This document shows positions 10,665 to 22,065 of a stretch of 64,000 bases of DNA, piece after piece. The notes below the pieces were generated by a model that was given only the letters and a program-made list of their open reading frames with translations, was not told the origin of the DNA and searched no databases. A program made the position numbers and the translations under genes. Each line of letters opens with the position of its first letter. The first letter of the stretch is position 1. Origin of the DNA: Scenedesmus sp. ARA3 (taxonomy: Eukaryota > Chlorophyta > Chlorophyceae > Sphaeropleales > Scenedesmaceae); the NCBI GenBank assembly GCA_004335835.1, contig RWJK01001679.1, positions 43,516 through 107,515 on the forward strand, read 5' to 3'.

Positions 10665-12235
10665 GTTCGAGCCAGCAAACAGTGAAGGCACTGTGAACGG
10701 CAAGCTGCAGGCAACGGTAGTCCTGTTTCACGGGTCGCGCAGGCAAACAGAAGCGTAGTAAAAACAACACGACCAATAATTTTAGCTAATCATGAAGGAA
10801 TCGCGTTCTGCAGCGCCTGTTCTGTACTAGGGCTCTACGCTCACTCTTCCGCGATTGCATAAGCACGTCGATACGTAGAGTTTGGGCCCGATCAACGCTG
10901 TATCAGTTTAAAAATGTTTTCTCATAAGCAATTGGCTTGTATGCATATGCCCTGCTTGCATGGCTGATGGGGTAGGAAAACCTAGTACTGCCTCCACCAG
11001 GTGCTCACATGCCTCCCTGACTTATGTGCGATATCACAGGTCAAAGAGCGGCTGACGCTCACTGGCCAATGTCAGCCTGATCCAAAGTATTTTGAGCCAG
11101 CGGCTTCACCATCACCCAACCCCAGTGTGAGTTGCCGATCGTCAAGCTACTTGCTGAACTTCAGCTGCCAGCTTGCACAGCTGGTGTGACACCACAACCA
11201 GCCAGGCCATGTGGTTTGGCCACTCTGCGATACATGAAACAGAGCAGCTGAAAGATCATGCGGCTGTTTCCAGGCCTTCCTCAGCTTGTGCAGCTGTGGG
11301 CGCTTGGCCTGTCATCCGCAGACTGGGCAACACCAGCAGTTGGGTGCATGGCAATGCATGAAGGTATGCGTAAGCCACGCCATTGTCGTTAGGGCTCCCC
11401 AAATGAAGACGTGACAGCCATTTATCATGTCAGCTGGATGCTGTTCTGAGGCATCACCTGGCAGCCTGCGGCACTGACTTTTTTGCAGCACTGACATTTT
11501 CAGCCAGTCTGTGCCACAGTCTGCAAAAGCGTGTTGTGCAACAACATCGATGGTATCAATCTGCGTGCTCAGGGCTTAGCTTATCGCCATGCATCTGGCC
11601 TGCATTGAAAGATACTCCAGTCGCAACCAAAAAACAGTCCTGCCTTAGCAGGCCAACACCCAACAACAACTGCAACAGCAGGAGACTAGCTGGCAATCAC
11701 ATTGCATCGTGTGGCAACACCGCCACAATGCAGTTCAACAACGTATACACTATGCTGAGTTCTTTAACTAGAGTCACACCATATATGAGGCCCATCACAA
11801 CAACGCAGTTCTTGCAGCACATGAGCAGCAGGGTCAATTGTAATGACTTGTATTGCGTTCACATGCAGACACAGTGCCGTGGGCAACGCAAGGCTGAGTT
11901 GTAAGCTGGCTGATGTCCATGCACTTGATCGCTGCTTGCATGGACTGCATGCGTAGAACGCATATCAAATCTTGAGAGCATGGGCAGAATAGAAACATAC
12001 TTGACTGTACATGGATCGCACACGACTGCTGCAACCCCACTCAACCAACTCAACCTTGCCAACGAAATCAAACCAAACCAGCAGTTGCTCTCTCAAGTGC
12101 CCACTGCTACAACCAAGCCCCACTTGCCTCACAGCCCTGCAGCCTTGCTCAGCCGCGCCTTGGTTGCCGTTTGTACTTTGCTAACAAGAAGCAAATCAGC
12201 CAGGGCTGTGCCACCAGCCCACAGCTGCATCCAGC
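10665..12235. other. Intergenic: AGT2 5' flank and LACS 3' flank; no gene seen
   Basis: About 10665-10990 should hold the AGT2 promoter and 5' UTR; 10780-10930 is noticeably A+T-richer. From about 11500 to 12235 the plus strand is A+C-rich, as expected for the 3' UTR of the minus-strand LACS gene. No open frame resembles a known protein. Confidence 0.5.
12124..12166 (-). repeat. Echo of the LACS 3' coding end including its stop codon
   Basis: Almost identical to 12233-12274, which holds the last codons (SKAAGL region) and TGA of the acyl-CoA synthetase. It lies about 110 bp further downstream in the presumed 3' UTR. Confidence 0.9.
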
Positions 12236-15200
12236 TCACAGCCCTGCAGCCTTGCTCAGCCGCGCCTTGGCTGCTGCTGCTGCGTTGATGCTCTGGTACA
12301 TCAGATCCAGCTGCGCCTGGTAGTGCTGCTGCAGCTGCGGCCGCTTCAGCTTGAAGGTGGGCGTCATGAGGTCGTTGTCAACGCTGAACTGGCTGCAGTC
12401 TGTGTGCAGGGCCTTGACCTGCTCAAACCCGGCAAGCTTGCCGCTGCGGCCGGCTGCCTGCAGCTCGCTCAGCAGGAATGCACGCGTCTCCGGGTGCAGC
12501 GCGACATCCTGCAGTAGGCACGAGAATATATGTTATGTTAGTATGTTGATATGGCGGCACAGAGTGTACGTCAGCATTATGTTGGTCGGCAGTTAGCCTG
12601 CAAGATGTGGAGATGAGCGGAGTCGTGAGAAGAGCAGATCAGGGAAGCCGCAGCCAACACAATGGAGACCCCAAGCAGCAACCCACGGCTGGGCCACTCA
12701 GGCATGCATGCCTTGCGCATCGTTAGGTCTGCAGAGCTCAGGATTGATGAGGCAGGTGCCGGCTGCCTGCCCGCAGCTGCTGTTGCAATGTAGCAATTGT
12801 TTTTCAAAAGCACACCTGGTAGGTGCCGCGGATGCCCCTGCCTGCCGCCCATGCCATGATGGGCTTCTCTGCCGGCACCGCCACCGCCACCAGGCAGCTC
12901 TCAAAGCTGTTGCCGTACACCCACACCTGCTCCACCAGCGGGCAGGACTTGAGCACGTTCTCAATCTTCTCCACGGCAATGTACTCGCCTGCGAGGTGCG
13001 GCAGATACAGGCAGGGTAGCATGTCAGTGCCTAATGCGATTTGATATGTAGCACTGGAAAGAGACCCTGCTGTTACAGTACAGGCGACGTTGCCGGTGTC
13101 TCTGTCTGGGCCGCACACTAGACTTGTCAGCTCACGTGTGGCATCTTGGTGTGTAACATTACAAAGGTGTGTGCGAGCTGACAAGTACTGGTGTGCGGTT
13201 CAACCAGACACATTGGTTGATGCTGCTACTGGTGTGCACCAGGCAGTATCAGGGGAGTGTGTGTGCAGGGCTGCAGCGGCGGCAGCAGCAGCAGCAGCAG
13301 CGGCGGCGGCGCTCACCCTGTGCCAGCTTGAAGATGTTCTTCTTGCGGTCGATTACCTGCAGCGTGCCGTCACCCACCAGGCGCGCAATGTCGCCGGTGT
13401 GGAAGAAGCCGTCAGCGTCTGCGCAGCAGCAGCACCAGCAGCAGCAGCAGCAGCAACAGCAACAGCAGGGAAAAGCCTGATCGTCAGCCAAGGCAGCGTG
13501 TGTGTTGCCGAGAGGCTACAGCCTCAGCTGATTATATGCTCCCATGCAGCCAGCGACTAATCAGCTGTCAGACGCAAGCGCACCGCAACAGCAGCCACCA
13601 TACAAACTCAAGCACACACACAATGCTCTGTTTACTACTCAGCAAGGGGCTATGCAGCTGCAGCCAGGCGTTGTCACAGAGTACACACTCACCGATGCAC
13701 TCCTTGGTAAGCCCCGGCTGCTTGTAGTAGCCTGAGAACAGGCCTGGCCCGCGGATGCACACCTCCCCGGTGGGCGGCTCAGCTGCTGGGTCGTACCCCA
13801 TCTCTGGCACTGCCTCCAGCCGCACCTCCACGCCTGCGGCAGCAATGCGACACAATACAGCTCAGTACATTCCAGTACATTTCAGTAATGTAAACGCATT
13901 TTCAGGATTGATACCTGCAGGAAGCCACTGCCAGTGGCCCATTTCAGGCGCTGCCTCCAGCCGCACCTCCACGCCTGGTGCAGCAGCCAAAGGCAGGTGA
14001 CGCTGTGAATCATATCGTCGGCATTACGTGAACCTGGCTGGGGGGGCTGTCACTGGCAAGTTGGATGTATGTAGAAGATAACACAACACGTGCAGCCAAC
14101 ACTGGATGGTTGGCGAGGATGTCATAAGCAAATCATTCAATCTCAGCACGATGCGCATTGGCAGCATCACGCACCTGGCATGGGTGCGCCAACTGTGCCG
14201 ATGGTATCCCAGCGGAAGGGCTCCGCAATGCTGCTGGCCGCACACGTCTCAGTCAAGCCGTAGCCCTGCAGCACCGGCGCGCACATCGCGCAGGACAGGA
14301 ACTCCTGTGTGGGCTGCGCGAGGGGCGCTGCGCCGCTGAGGATGAGGCGCACGCGGCCGCCCAGCTTGGCCTTGATGGCGTTGAAAGCGAGGGCGTCTGC
14401 CAGGGGTGAGGCCTGCATGCATCAAGCGCGGCACAGTGTGAGGATGCTAAGGTTTGCTTTGTGTGTGCCAGCAGTCGCCCAGCTTGGCCTTGATGGCGTT
14501 CAAGGCGAGGGCGTCAGCCAGCAGCGAGGCCTGCATGTGTTAGACAGGGAACAGCAGCAATGGCACAGCACAAAGTGTGGGTGTGTCTGGGTGTGGTGTG
14601 TGCCAGGAGGCTGCCCAGCTTGGTCTTGATGGCGTTGAATGCCAGCGCATCAGCCAGCGGGGAAGCCTGGTTGCAAGCATGCGAAGCACAAGATCAAACG
14701 ACTTGATTGTCAGCGCTGTCGCCTGGCGACACATGGCAGCCAGCGCCAAACACTGCGTGCTTTGCACTGCAAGCCGGCTGCAGGTGGTGCTGCTGAGCTG
14801 ATGCTGCCAAGGTGCCGGCAATGCTTCATGTCTTCATTGTCTGCAGCTCACCTTGTCGTGCTTGATGCCGCGCTTCATGAAGTACGACTTGCGCCACAGG
14901 CACAGGTGGAACACCAGCCACTTGAGCACATTGGCGCGCAGCTGCGAGCAGGGCAGAGACAGCACAACAGGCATCGCTGTCAGTGCTCAGCCTGTGCAGC
15001 ATACGCACGCCCTAGGCCATGCCCTTATAGGCACACAGTGCTCGTGCTCCAGCAACAGCTTGCAGATGACCACTGCTTGGCTGCAATTTCTCCACTCCCC
15101 CTTGCAGCACCTGCTGTTCGCCCTCCTGCTGCTGCTGCTGTTGCCGCCGCGCACCTGCTCGTTGATGCCCAAGCAGGTGCATTGGAACAAGCTGCTGGCC

Positions 15201-17758
15201 AAACACGCCGCCTGTGAGCCTTCTATTGGTGTTTCACCAATAGAAACCCACTGCCGGTTAAACATGCACCCAGCCAAACACGCTGCCGGTCAAGGATGCT
15301 GCTGGTCAAACACGCCCCCCACCCACCTGCTCGTTGATGCCGGCGTAGATGCGGTCAAACACGCGCGGCACTCCGCAGAAGAGGCTGGGGCGCAGCGCCT
15401 TGATGTCGTCCAGCACCTTGGGGATCTCGCCCTGCCAGTAGCCAATGCTGCCGCCCTTGTGCAGCATGAACTCCTCCGCCAGCCTGCAGGGAGGTTAACA
15501 GCAAACATGCATGCAGGGTCAGCGGCATTCTCGCAGGAAACGATGTAAGGGTGGTGTATAGGATCTGGATGATGCAGTATGAACTCCTCCGCCAGCCTGC
15601 AGGACGGCAGCAGCATGCATGCAGGATCAGCAGCATGCTTGCAGGAAGGACACGACGCTGCCGCCCTTGTGCAGCATGAACTCCTCCGCCAGCCTGCAGG
15701 GGGCGGGTTGGCATGCGTCAGGCAGTGTTGTTTGGCTGGTGACAAGGATGGTTGAGCATACGGGGCCGTGTTTTACAGCAGTCCATAGCACTCACAATCT
15801 GCTGATCTCGCACACTGCTGTGCAAACATTAGCAGGCGCACCACCAGCAGCAGCAGCAGCAGCAGCAGCAGAAAGATGCGCACCTGTCAAACACGTGTGC
15901 CAGGGGCAGGAAGCTGAGGTAGGAGTCCTCGGGCCCCAGGCTCTCATTGAAGGAGGCCAGGTACTGGTTGCAGCCAGCAATGGTGGCCACCAGCGCAGCG
16001 TGCGTGATCATCACACCCTTGGGCGTGCCTGCAAAAGAGTTAGCGACAAGCATGAAAGTGGAGAACCGCCACCCGCTCGTTGCACATCATCAAGCTCAAT
16101 GCAGCTGAGCTGCCAATCTTCAGCCCTGCTGCTGCTATCACTTGTTGGCTGCTCCCCCGTCACTGGTGCCAACACAGAGCTGCTGCAGGCTCCCCCGGCT
16201 TGCCCGCCCCGTCCCAGCATTTGACCACGTATTGACACAAAAACCAGAACAGTATCAGATGCAGCCGCACCTGTGGTGCCGCTGGTGTACATGATGGTGG
16301 AGAGGTCGCTGGGCTTGGGCGGCTCAGGCGCTGCCAGCTTGGAGCGGCCCAGCTGCTGCAGCTCAGCAAAGCTCAGCAGCTTGTTGTCAGTGGCCCTGGC
16401 AGCCTGCATGCGCAAACATAGCCGGCAGCAGCAGCAGGGGACAGAAGGGTGGGGTTGCAGTGCACAGACGGCACAGCCAACAGACAGCTCGTGTACAGGT
16501 AGGAACTGCCTGTACTGCTGCTGATGCTGCAAGCACCCCACCATCAGCGCTGCAGCTTTATAGCGTTGAATGTGCCTTCTTCGCAGCTGCAGCTGGATTA
16601 TATCACCGCCCTCTGGTTGCCGCCACCGCTGCTGCGCTGCTGTCCCGCGCTGCCACAGCCTGATCTGCAAGCGCTGCCGCCGCTGCCGCCGCCGCCGCCG
16701 CTGTTGCTGCTCACCAACAATTCCTCCAAGCGCGGGCCCGCTCTGCTCACCCTGATGTCTGCTGCTGCCGCCGCTGCTGCCGCTGCTGCTGCTCCACAAC
16801 AAAACAACTCCTCTGATCATGCTCACCCTGATGTCTGCTGGCGCTGCCTCTCCCCAGTAGGCCACGCCTGCCAGCTTGCCCACTGCCTTCAGCGCTGCTG
16901 CCATGCGGCCGAGGCGCTTGCCCGCCACCACCACCATGCGCGCCTCGCTGTGCTCAATGATGTACTCGATGGCATCAGCTCCCAGCGTCTCATACAGCGG
17001 CACGCACACGTAGCTCATGCGGTTGCAGGCCTGCAGGAAAGTGTGCAGGAAGGTTCGCAGGAATCACGCGTCAGCACTGTCTTGCTGTGCTTGATGATGT
17101 ACTTGATGGCACCCTGGCCCAGCATCCCGCACAGCGGCACACACACACATAGCTCATGCGGTTGCAGGCCTGCAGGTGACAGCTCTGCCTGCCGCACGTC
17201 AGAGCATGTCTGAAGGCAACCGAGTCGGGTGCCAGTGCCAGGCAGTACAGCACTGCTGTCAGCAGTGTTAGTTGCTGGAACACAAGATAAATATGGCCAC
17301 ACACCTGCATGGCTAGCATCCACTCAGGGCAGTTAGATCCTAGGATGCATATCTTGTCGCCCCGCTTGAGTCCCAGAGACTTGAATGCTGATGCAATCGA
17401 GGCAGTCTGCTCCTGCGCCTCTGCATATGTGATGAACTTGTAGGGCTGTGCCTCTCCATCCACCACGGGCCTGTGGCCCAGGCACAAACTGTTGGGCCAT
17501 TTCTCGCAGCTGTTCCTGTTGGCAGCAACAGCAAGGGCGTCACCATGAGCACCGATGCCATGCCAAACCAAACTGTGTCCCAGGGGTATGCGGTTGCTTC
17601 ACGCACTTGAAATTGTCGTAAAGCGTGCTCACGCTCGGAAGAGATGGGCTGCCGTCTGCAGAAAGAGCATTCGTCCACACCGGGCTGGCTGCAGGGCGGT
17701 GGCGAGAGGCCTTTCTTTCAGGCGCAACCTCGAAGAGCATGGGATAGCGTGGAGCCAT
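12236..17758 (-). CDS. LACS: Long-chain acyl-CoA synthetase (AMP-forming)
   Basis: Activates free fatty acids to acyl-CoA with ATP, feeding membrane and storage lipid synthesis or beta-oxidation. Twelve exons in transcript order: 17758-17607, 17515-17305, 17030-16827, 16403-16271, 16028-15884, 15483-15327, 14941-14852, 14412-14175, 13833-13693, 13418-13317, 12988-12816, 12508-12236; all GT-AG and in phase, 672 residues, normal for plant LACS (~660-700). ANL-superfamily landmarks are in order: [17 protein letters not shown] near the N-terminus, the P-loop YTSGTTGTPKG (residues 228-238), [22 protein letters not shown] (412-420), GFFHTGD with Asp500, [15 protein letters not shown] with Arg515, and [17 protein letters not shown] in the C-terminal lid. 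The protein ends in AGL, so there is no PTS1 peroxisome signal. Start ATG 17758 is the first in-frame ATG. Several introns contain echoes of exons 3, 6, 8 and 9. Confidence 0.96.
13944..13982 (-). repeat. Echo of the 5' edge of LACS exon 9
   Basis: Matches 13805-13836, the acceptor and start of exon 9 ([11 protein letters not shown]). The copy reads [13 protein letters not shown], with its own AG, in intron 8. Confidence 0.88.
14475..14675 (-). repeat. Two echoes of the 5' edge of LACS exon 8
   Basis: Copies at 14475-14537 and 14607-14675 repeat the acceptor and first ~55 bases of exon 8 (14355-14419). They encode [15 protein letters not shown] and [15 protein letters not shown], against the real [15 protein letters not shown]. 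Unit length is about 120-135 bp and includes intron sequence. Confidence 0.93.
15155..15173 (-). repeat. Echo of the 3' edge of LACS exon 6
   Basis: Nineteen or so bases repeat the end of exon 6 with its donor (NEQ|gt at 15327). Related caaacacgc-containing fragments recur at about 15196, 15275 and 15308, so the intron is built of small local repeats. Confidence 0.6.
15566..15701 (-). repeat. Two echoes of the 5' edge of LACS exon 6
   Basis: Copies at 15654-15701 (nearly perfect) and 15566-15604 (partial) repeat the acceptor and first codons of exon 6 ([12 protein letters not shown], 15446-15492). Both retain the cctgcag acceptor and lie upstream of the exon in intron 5. Confidence 0.93.
16744..16766 (-). 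repeat. Echo of the 3' edge of LACS exon 3
   Basis: Repeats the ADIR|gtgag exon end (16822-16845), placed downstream of the exon in intron 3 and next to a CAG/CTG-rich stretch. Confidence 0.8.
17083..17175 (-). repeat. Echo of the 5' edge of LACS exon 3 (frameshifted copy)
   Basis: About 90 bp copy of 16945-17034. It keeps the acceptor and [10 protein letters not shown] but then loses the reading frame, so it cannot replace the real exon edge. Confidence 0.92.
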
Positions 17759-19041
17759 GATAAGCAGCTGCTGCACCGCTGAAAGGTTGTTGTTAAGATA
17801 CAGGAAGTGTTAGGGGCTTTGAACAAGAGCTTGTAGGCTGTCTGGGAGTCGTTCCTGTGTAGGTGGTACTGCCCCGGTGCGAAATGTTTGCGGTTAGTCC
17901 CGTGCAAAGCCCTGTTTGTCACTCCTAAACGTCTATGTGGCTGACATGTAAGACGTAAGAGGGCGAGCCCTGGGCCCAAAGGAAGGTGAGCGACCTACAG
18001 TGTGACAGGTGCTCGCCAGAGGCTGCAACCACTGCTGACAGCTCACGCTGCAACTAGCCTTGCAATGCAGATGTAGAGTTGTATAAATACAAACGGGTAG
18101 CATTCATGTTCAGTAAAGCATGCTCACTCCCACCAGACTGCGCGCGCGTTTGGGCCGGGGATGATGCAGGCATGCAGCAACTTGATCAACTTGTCTCCAG
18201 CTCAGGTTGTAGGTATCATTGGTGGCAGCAATTCAGGACTCACGTTCATTCCGCCGGTGGGATCAGGGGCATAAGGATGAGGACTATATTCAGGGTTCGG
18301 CTCAGTGAGCACGAAATGAAAGGTCGTCAGGCAAACGTTTTGGTTCAGCCCCAGCAAAATGCGTTTTTAAAATCAGACCACTCATGAAATAAAAAAGAAC
18401 ACATACAGCAGACCTGTCATCGTTAGGTAATGGGTACGCTCCAGCTGGCCACCCTTCTGCCGCAGAAGAGTGCATCAGCTGATGCAGTGCAGTGCTCCTT
18501 ATGACAGGATTTTCCAGTGTGCAAGCACAGCACTAAAGTGCCCAGACTTCACCCAGAAAATTCAACTTGACGCCCTGCATACTAAGGTCTGTTGTATGTA
18601 CAGCACAGTGCTAGTGGGTGACACGCGATACAGCTGGCCTGGCAAGCTGTTCTCCAAGTATTACATTTCTGCGACACGAAGAGATACAAGCTATGCTAAT
18701 ACACCCTTGTAATACGGCAGCAGCGTAATTGCCTGATCATACGCGCCAGCTAACACACACCACTGTTGTCACCTAGTCCGTTGTTGATGTACACCCAGCA
18801 ACATCCACGAGGGCTTGCCCAGGATACCGGAACAACCAGCAAAATTGAAGAAGTCTGCAAAAACCTCTTTGGCGTCCTCTCGAACGAACCTGCGACCTGT
18901 TAGATGAGATCTGTGTCCGCTCACCTTCCGCCAAACTTGCTCTGCCACAGACAGCAAAGCCAGGCCTAGGAAGCCGTCTAAGCAGCCAAGAACAGCCAGT
19001 AAAAGGATCACCTTCGTCCTTTAACAGCAGCAACAGTCACC
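17759..19041. promoter_or_regulatory. Divergent promoter region between LACS (-) and PSAI (+)
   Basis: About 1.3 kb without a supported gene separates the two divergent starts. A TATA-like tataaata lies at 18079-18086 on the plus strand, nearly 1 kb from the PSAI ATG, so its use is doubtful. The 30 bases before ATG 19042 (aacagcagcaacagtcacc) look like a 5' UTR. No operator motif could be named. Confidence 0.45.
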
Positions 19042-20827
19042 ATGCAGGTCGCAGCTCGCGTTCAGTGCAAGGCCCCAGTGGTCGCCCGCCGCGTGCAGCG
19101 CGTGGCTGTTCGCCCTGTGGCAGCCATGAGCCAGCAGCAGAAGGTGGCTGGTGCTGCCCTGGCCTCCGTGGCTCTGGCCGGTGCCTTCGCAGCTGCCCCC
19201 GTGAGTGCACCTCCGATCTTGCGTTTTGAAGGAGCCTATTGCAGCGAGCAGAAGCAGTGGCAGCGCAGGCTATTCAGTACAGCGTGATCGCGCTTGCAGG
19301 GAGCGTGCAGCTGCAGACGTCGCTCACCAGACCACTTCCCAGACACTGACAGTGCAGCAGCAGTTGGCAGCATGCAGCCCTGCAGCAGCGCATCCCAACG
19401 TGATCTATTACGATATTGACGTTCAATTGAAGCCTGGTGGCATCTGCAGCTCAGCAGCAGCTGCTGCAGCAGTCTGCTGCTTTGGCTACCATGCACGGGC
19501 AAGCTGGGCAGTGGCGCCATCCCCCAGCAGATCAGCAGCAACGTGCCATCCCAGCAACAGCACCCTCTGGATCAGCACAGCTTCATAGCAGCAAGTCACT
19601 GGACGCAGGGTCATTACAGCAGTCAACTGACAGTCCGTCTGGGTGTGCTATCGCCCCTGCCTGCTGCTGCTGCTGCTGCAGGCTGAGGCCGCTAACGTGG
19701 TCAACACTGTGGCCAGCGCTGCTGAGGGCTACCCCTTCGTGCCCCCTTCATGGGCACCTGCCGTGCTGATTCCCTTCGTGGCCTGGTTCATCCCAGGCTT
19801 CGTGATGGCCTCGATGTTCGTGTACATTGTGAGTGTGGACGCTTGGCTTGGGATGTTGCATCACAGCAGCAGATGTAGCAGCAGATTGGTAGGGTACAGC
19901 ACTGTGGCCAGCATTCCAGGCTTTGTGATGGCCTTGCTTTTGTTTACGTTTTGAGTAGCCGGCTGTGGAAGGCCAGCAGGGTTTTTTGTACCAGCGATCA
20001 TCAGGGTAGAGTAGGGTGGTGTCTCAGGGGCATCTCAGGCTTTGTGAAGGCCTTGCTGTCTGGGAGTGGGCGCGCTGCTTGATTAGACTTTGCTGGAGGG
20101 TGTGTCCGGCCTGCAAATCTGCAGTGTACAGGGATGCTGCTGCTACCACTGCATGCTGGCGACAGGCGCATGGCTCCGCTGCTCATCATCTGCGGCAGTT
20201 GCCGTTGCTGCGGGCTGATGAGTAGGGGGCCTTGCCTTCATCACCGCATGCAGCAGCAGCAGCGTTTGTGAACGTTGCGAGGGGGCAGTTGTGTGTGTCG
20301 GCATGTGTGTTGGTGTACAGATCAGTAAAGCAGATCAGCAGTATGGCCGTGCCGGTGTGGCTCGCATGCAGCAGCAGGCTGTGTTGTGTTGGGTGCACAT
20401 TGCAGCAGCAGATCAGTAGTACAGCTGTGTGCCGTGGCCAGCAGGAAGCAGCAGCAGCACTGCAGGACATGTAGTTGACATTGCTGGGAGGGAGGTTTTG
20501 ATGTGTACGGTGGCAGTAGCAACATGCCAACACTCATGACTGGCTTGCGGTTGAAGCTGCTGTACTTAGATACAAGTCTTGCGCACGATGACTCAAAAAG
20601 CACTGGGTAGCTCGGCCGCAGTCTTGTCTTTCAGTTGTGTTTCTATTCCCAGCAGCAGATTTGCGTGGAATGTTGCGCATGCCCTGCGCACCTGCTGCCG
20701 CAAGCAACTTTTTTGTGGGCATCGAGTAGTGTGGTTCGCGTGCTTCGCTCACATACACCTTTGCTCCTGCTGCTGCTGCTGCTGCTGCTTTGGCCACCTG
20801 CAGGAGAAGGAGGCCCCAGAGAAGTAA
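19042..20827 (+). CDS. PSAI: Photosystem I reaction centre subunit VIII (PsaI), nuclear-encoded precursor
   Basis: Small thylakoid membrane subunit of photosystem I that helps hold PsaL and the LHCII docking side. Exons 19042-19200, 19682-19828 and 20804-20827 join in phase 0, giving 109 residues. Exon 1 encodes an Arg/Val/Ala-rich chloroplast transit peptide (MQVAARVQCKAPVVARR...) followed by an Ala-rich hydrophobic stretch (VAGAALASVALAGAFAAAP). The mature part is the PsaI core: EGYPFVPPSWAPAVLIPF, one membrane helix ending GFVMASMFVYI, and the stromal tail EKEAPEK encoded by a separate 24-nt exon. The intron before the last exon is ~975 bp and holds two echoes of the exon 2 end. Both acceptors are preceded by (CTG)n tracts. 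A TGTAA polyadenylation-type motif occurs ~830 bp after the stop. Confidence 0.95.
19913..20072 (+). repeat. Two echoes of the 3' edge of PSAI exon 2
   Basis: Copies at about 19913-19957 and 20031-20072 repeat the exon end and donor (PGFVMASMFVYI|gtgag, 19788-19834). Both are degenerate; the first keeps ccaggctttgtgatggcctt. They lie downstream, in intron 2. Confidence 0.88.
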
Positions 20828-22065
20828 GCTCGTCCTCTCTTGTACCATATCAGCAGCAGGATGCTCAGCCGGCAGCCAAGCAAGCCAGCAACCAGCAGCA
20901 GCCCTAGCAGCAGCACCGCTGGCCCCGCCGCTGCAGCTGCGCAGTAGGAAGGTGGAAGGTTTGGCTTGATGTGTTGGTGTGTGCAGCCGTGTGCACCAGG
21001 CAAGCCACAGTTTGTGTGCAGCTGACCAAAGCATGTCTTTGGTGCTGTCAGCAGCGCATGTGGTTTTGCGGCATTCGAGGTCTGCGAGCCTAGGGGTGTC
21101 TGTCCCACCCCAGGCAAGCCAGTTGGCTGGTGTTGAGCTCAGCAACGCCCTGTGAATGGGCAGTAGCGCAGCGAGTGTGTGTTGTCTTGTGTACCAGCGC
21201 TGTCTGGTCTGGTAACTGGTTGGTCACACAGAATGTGCTCTCCACAGCATCTGTACTGTACTGTGCAACGCATTCCATCTCAGATGGTGTATTGCATGCA
21301 GTGCCACTTGAGCAGTGTGCATGCCGCAGACATGGACATAAATTCGTTCTTATACATGGCGGTGGCAGCAGAAGATGGCAGCATTGAAAGGGGGGATCAG
21401 GCTGTGGTTCAAACAGATTTCTCAGTGTATCGCTAGTCAGGATATCAGTCAACACGGGGAGCCCACATGCTTCACTGAACCCTTTGACTGTTGCAGAAAC
21501 ACAGCACTGGCATGCAAATCACCAAGTTTGCACTGTGTGCCAGGACGTTGCACAGCAACAACATAAACATTGTGCACACATCTGTTTGCAGCAGGCCTGG
21601 GACACGCAACGCAGAGCTCAGCGCAAGAAAATATCTTGGTTAGCATACTGCGTTGGTGTAAATATGCAAATCTAAGCACATGAGGAGGGCTAGGCCTTCT
21701 GCCTCATACAGTCAACCACAGCAACCAAACTGCAGAAAGCTGCTACCACCGGTTAAATCGGGTCGTAAGCAAAGCAAGTCTTCAAGTAGTCGGGTTTAAT
21801 ACTGTTCTTGCTGTGCGAATTGCCGGGCATGGCAAGCAAAAGCATCATCAGCATACAGCAGCACCGTCATCTCGACAAGTGTGTAAGCTTTCAGCACGGT
21901 TGCATGCAGTCACATTGGCGATATCTGCAAGTTGCCAGCACAAGGAGTTTGTGTTCGAGCCACATGGTGCTTGTCCTCTAAAACCTTGCGAGAGTTTGTG
22001 TGGTCACTCGACAGTCAAGACTGAGGACAGTGCGGACCATCGTCAATTGCATAGAAACGGGCAAA
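20828..22065 (+). other. PSAI 3' region and PRPS10 upstream region; no other gene
   Basis: The first part should be PSAI 3' UTR; 21657-21661 is TGTAA. The stretch 21660-22065, of more mixed composition, should include the S10 promoter and 5' UTR. No coding signal resembling a protein family was seen. Confidence 0.5.
21657..21661 (+). terminator. Candidate TGTAA polyadenylation signal for PSAI
   Basis: TGTAA is the usual polyadenylation element in Chlamydomonas-type algae. This one lies in the expected distance range after the PSAI stop; chance occurrence is possible. Confidence 0.35.

Noticed and set aside
18079..18086. TATA box of PSAI
   Set aside because: The sequence fits, but it lies ~960 bp from the ATG with no evidence of a 5' UTR intron.
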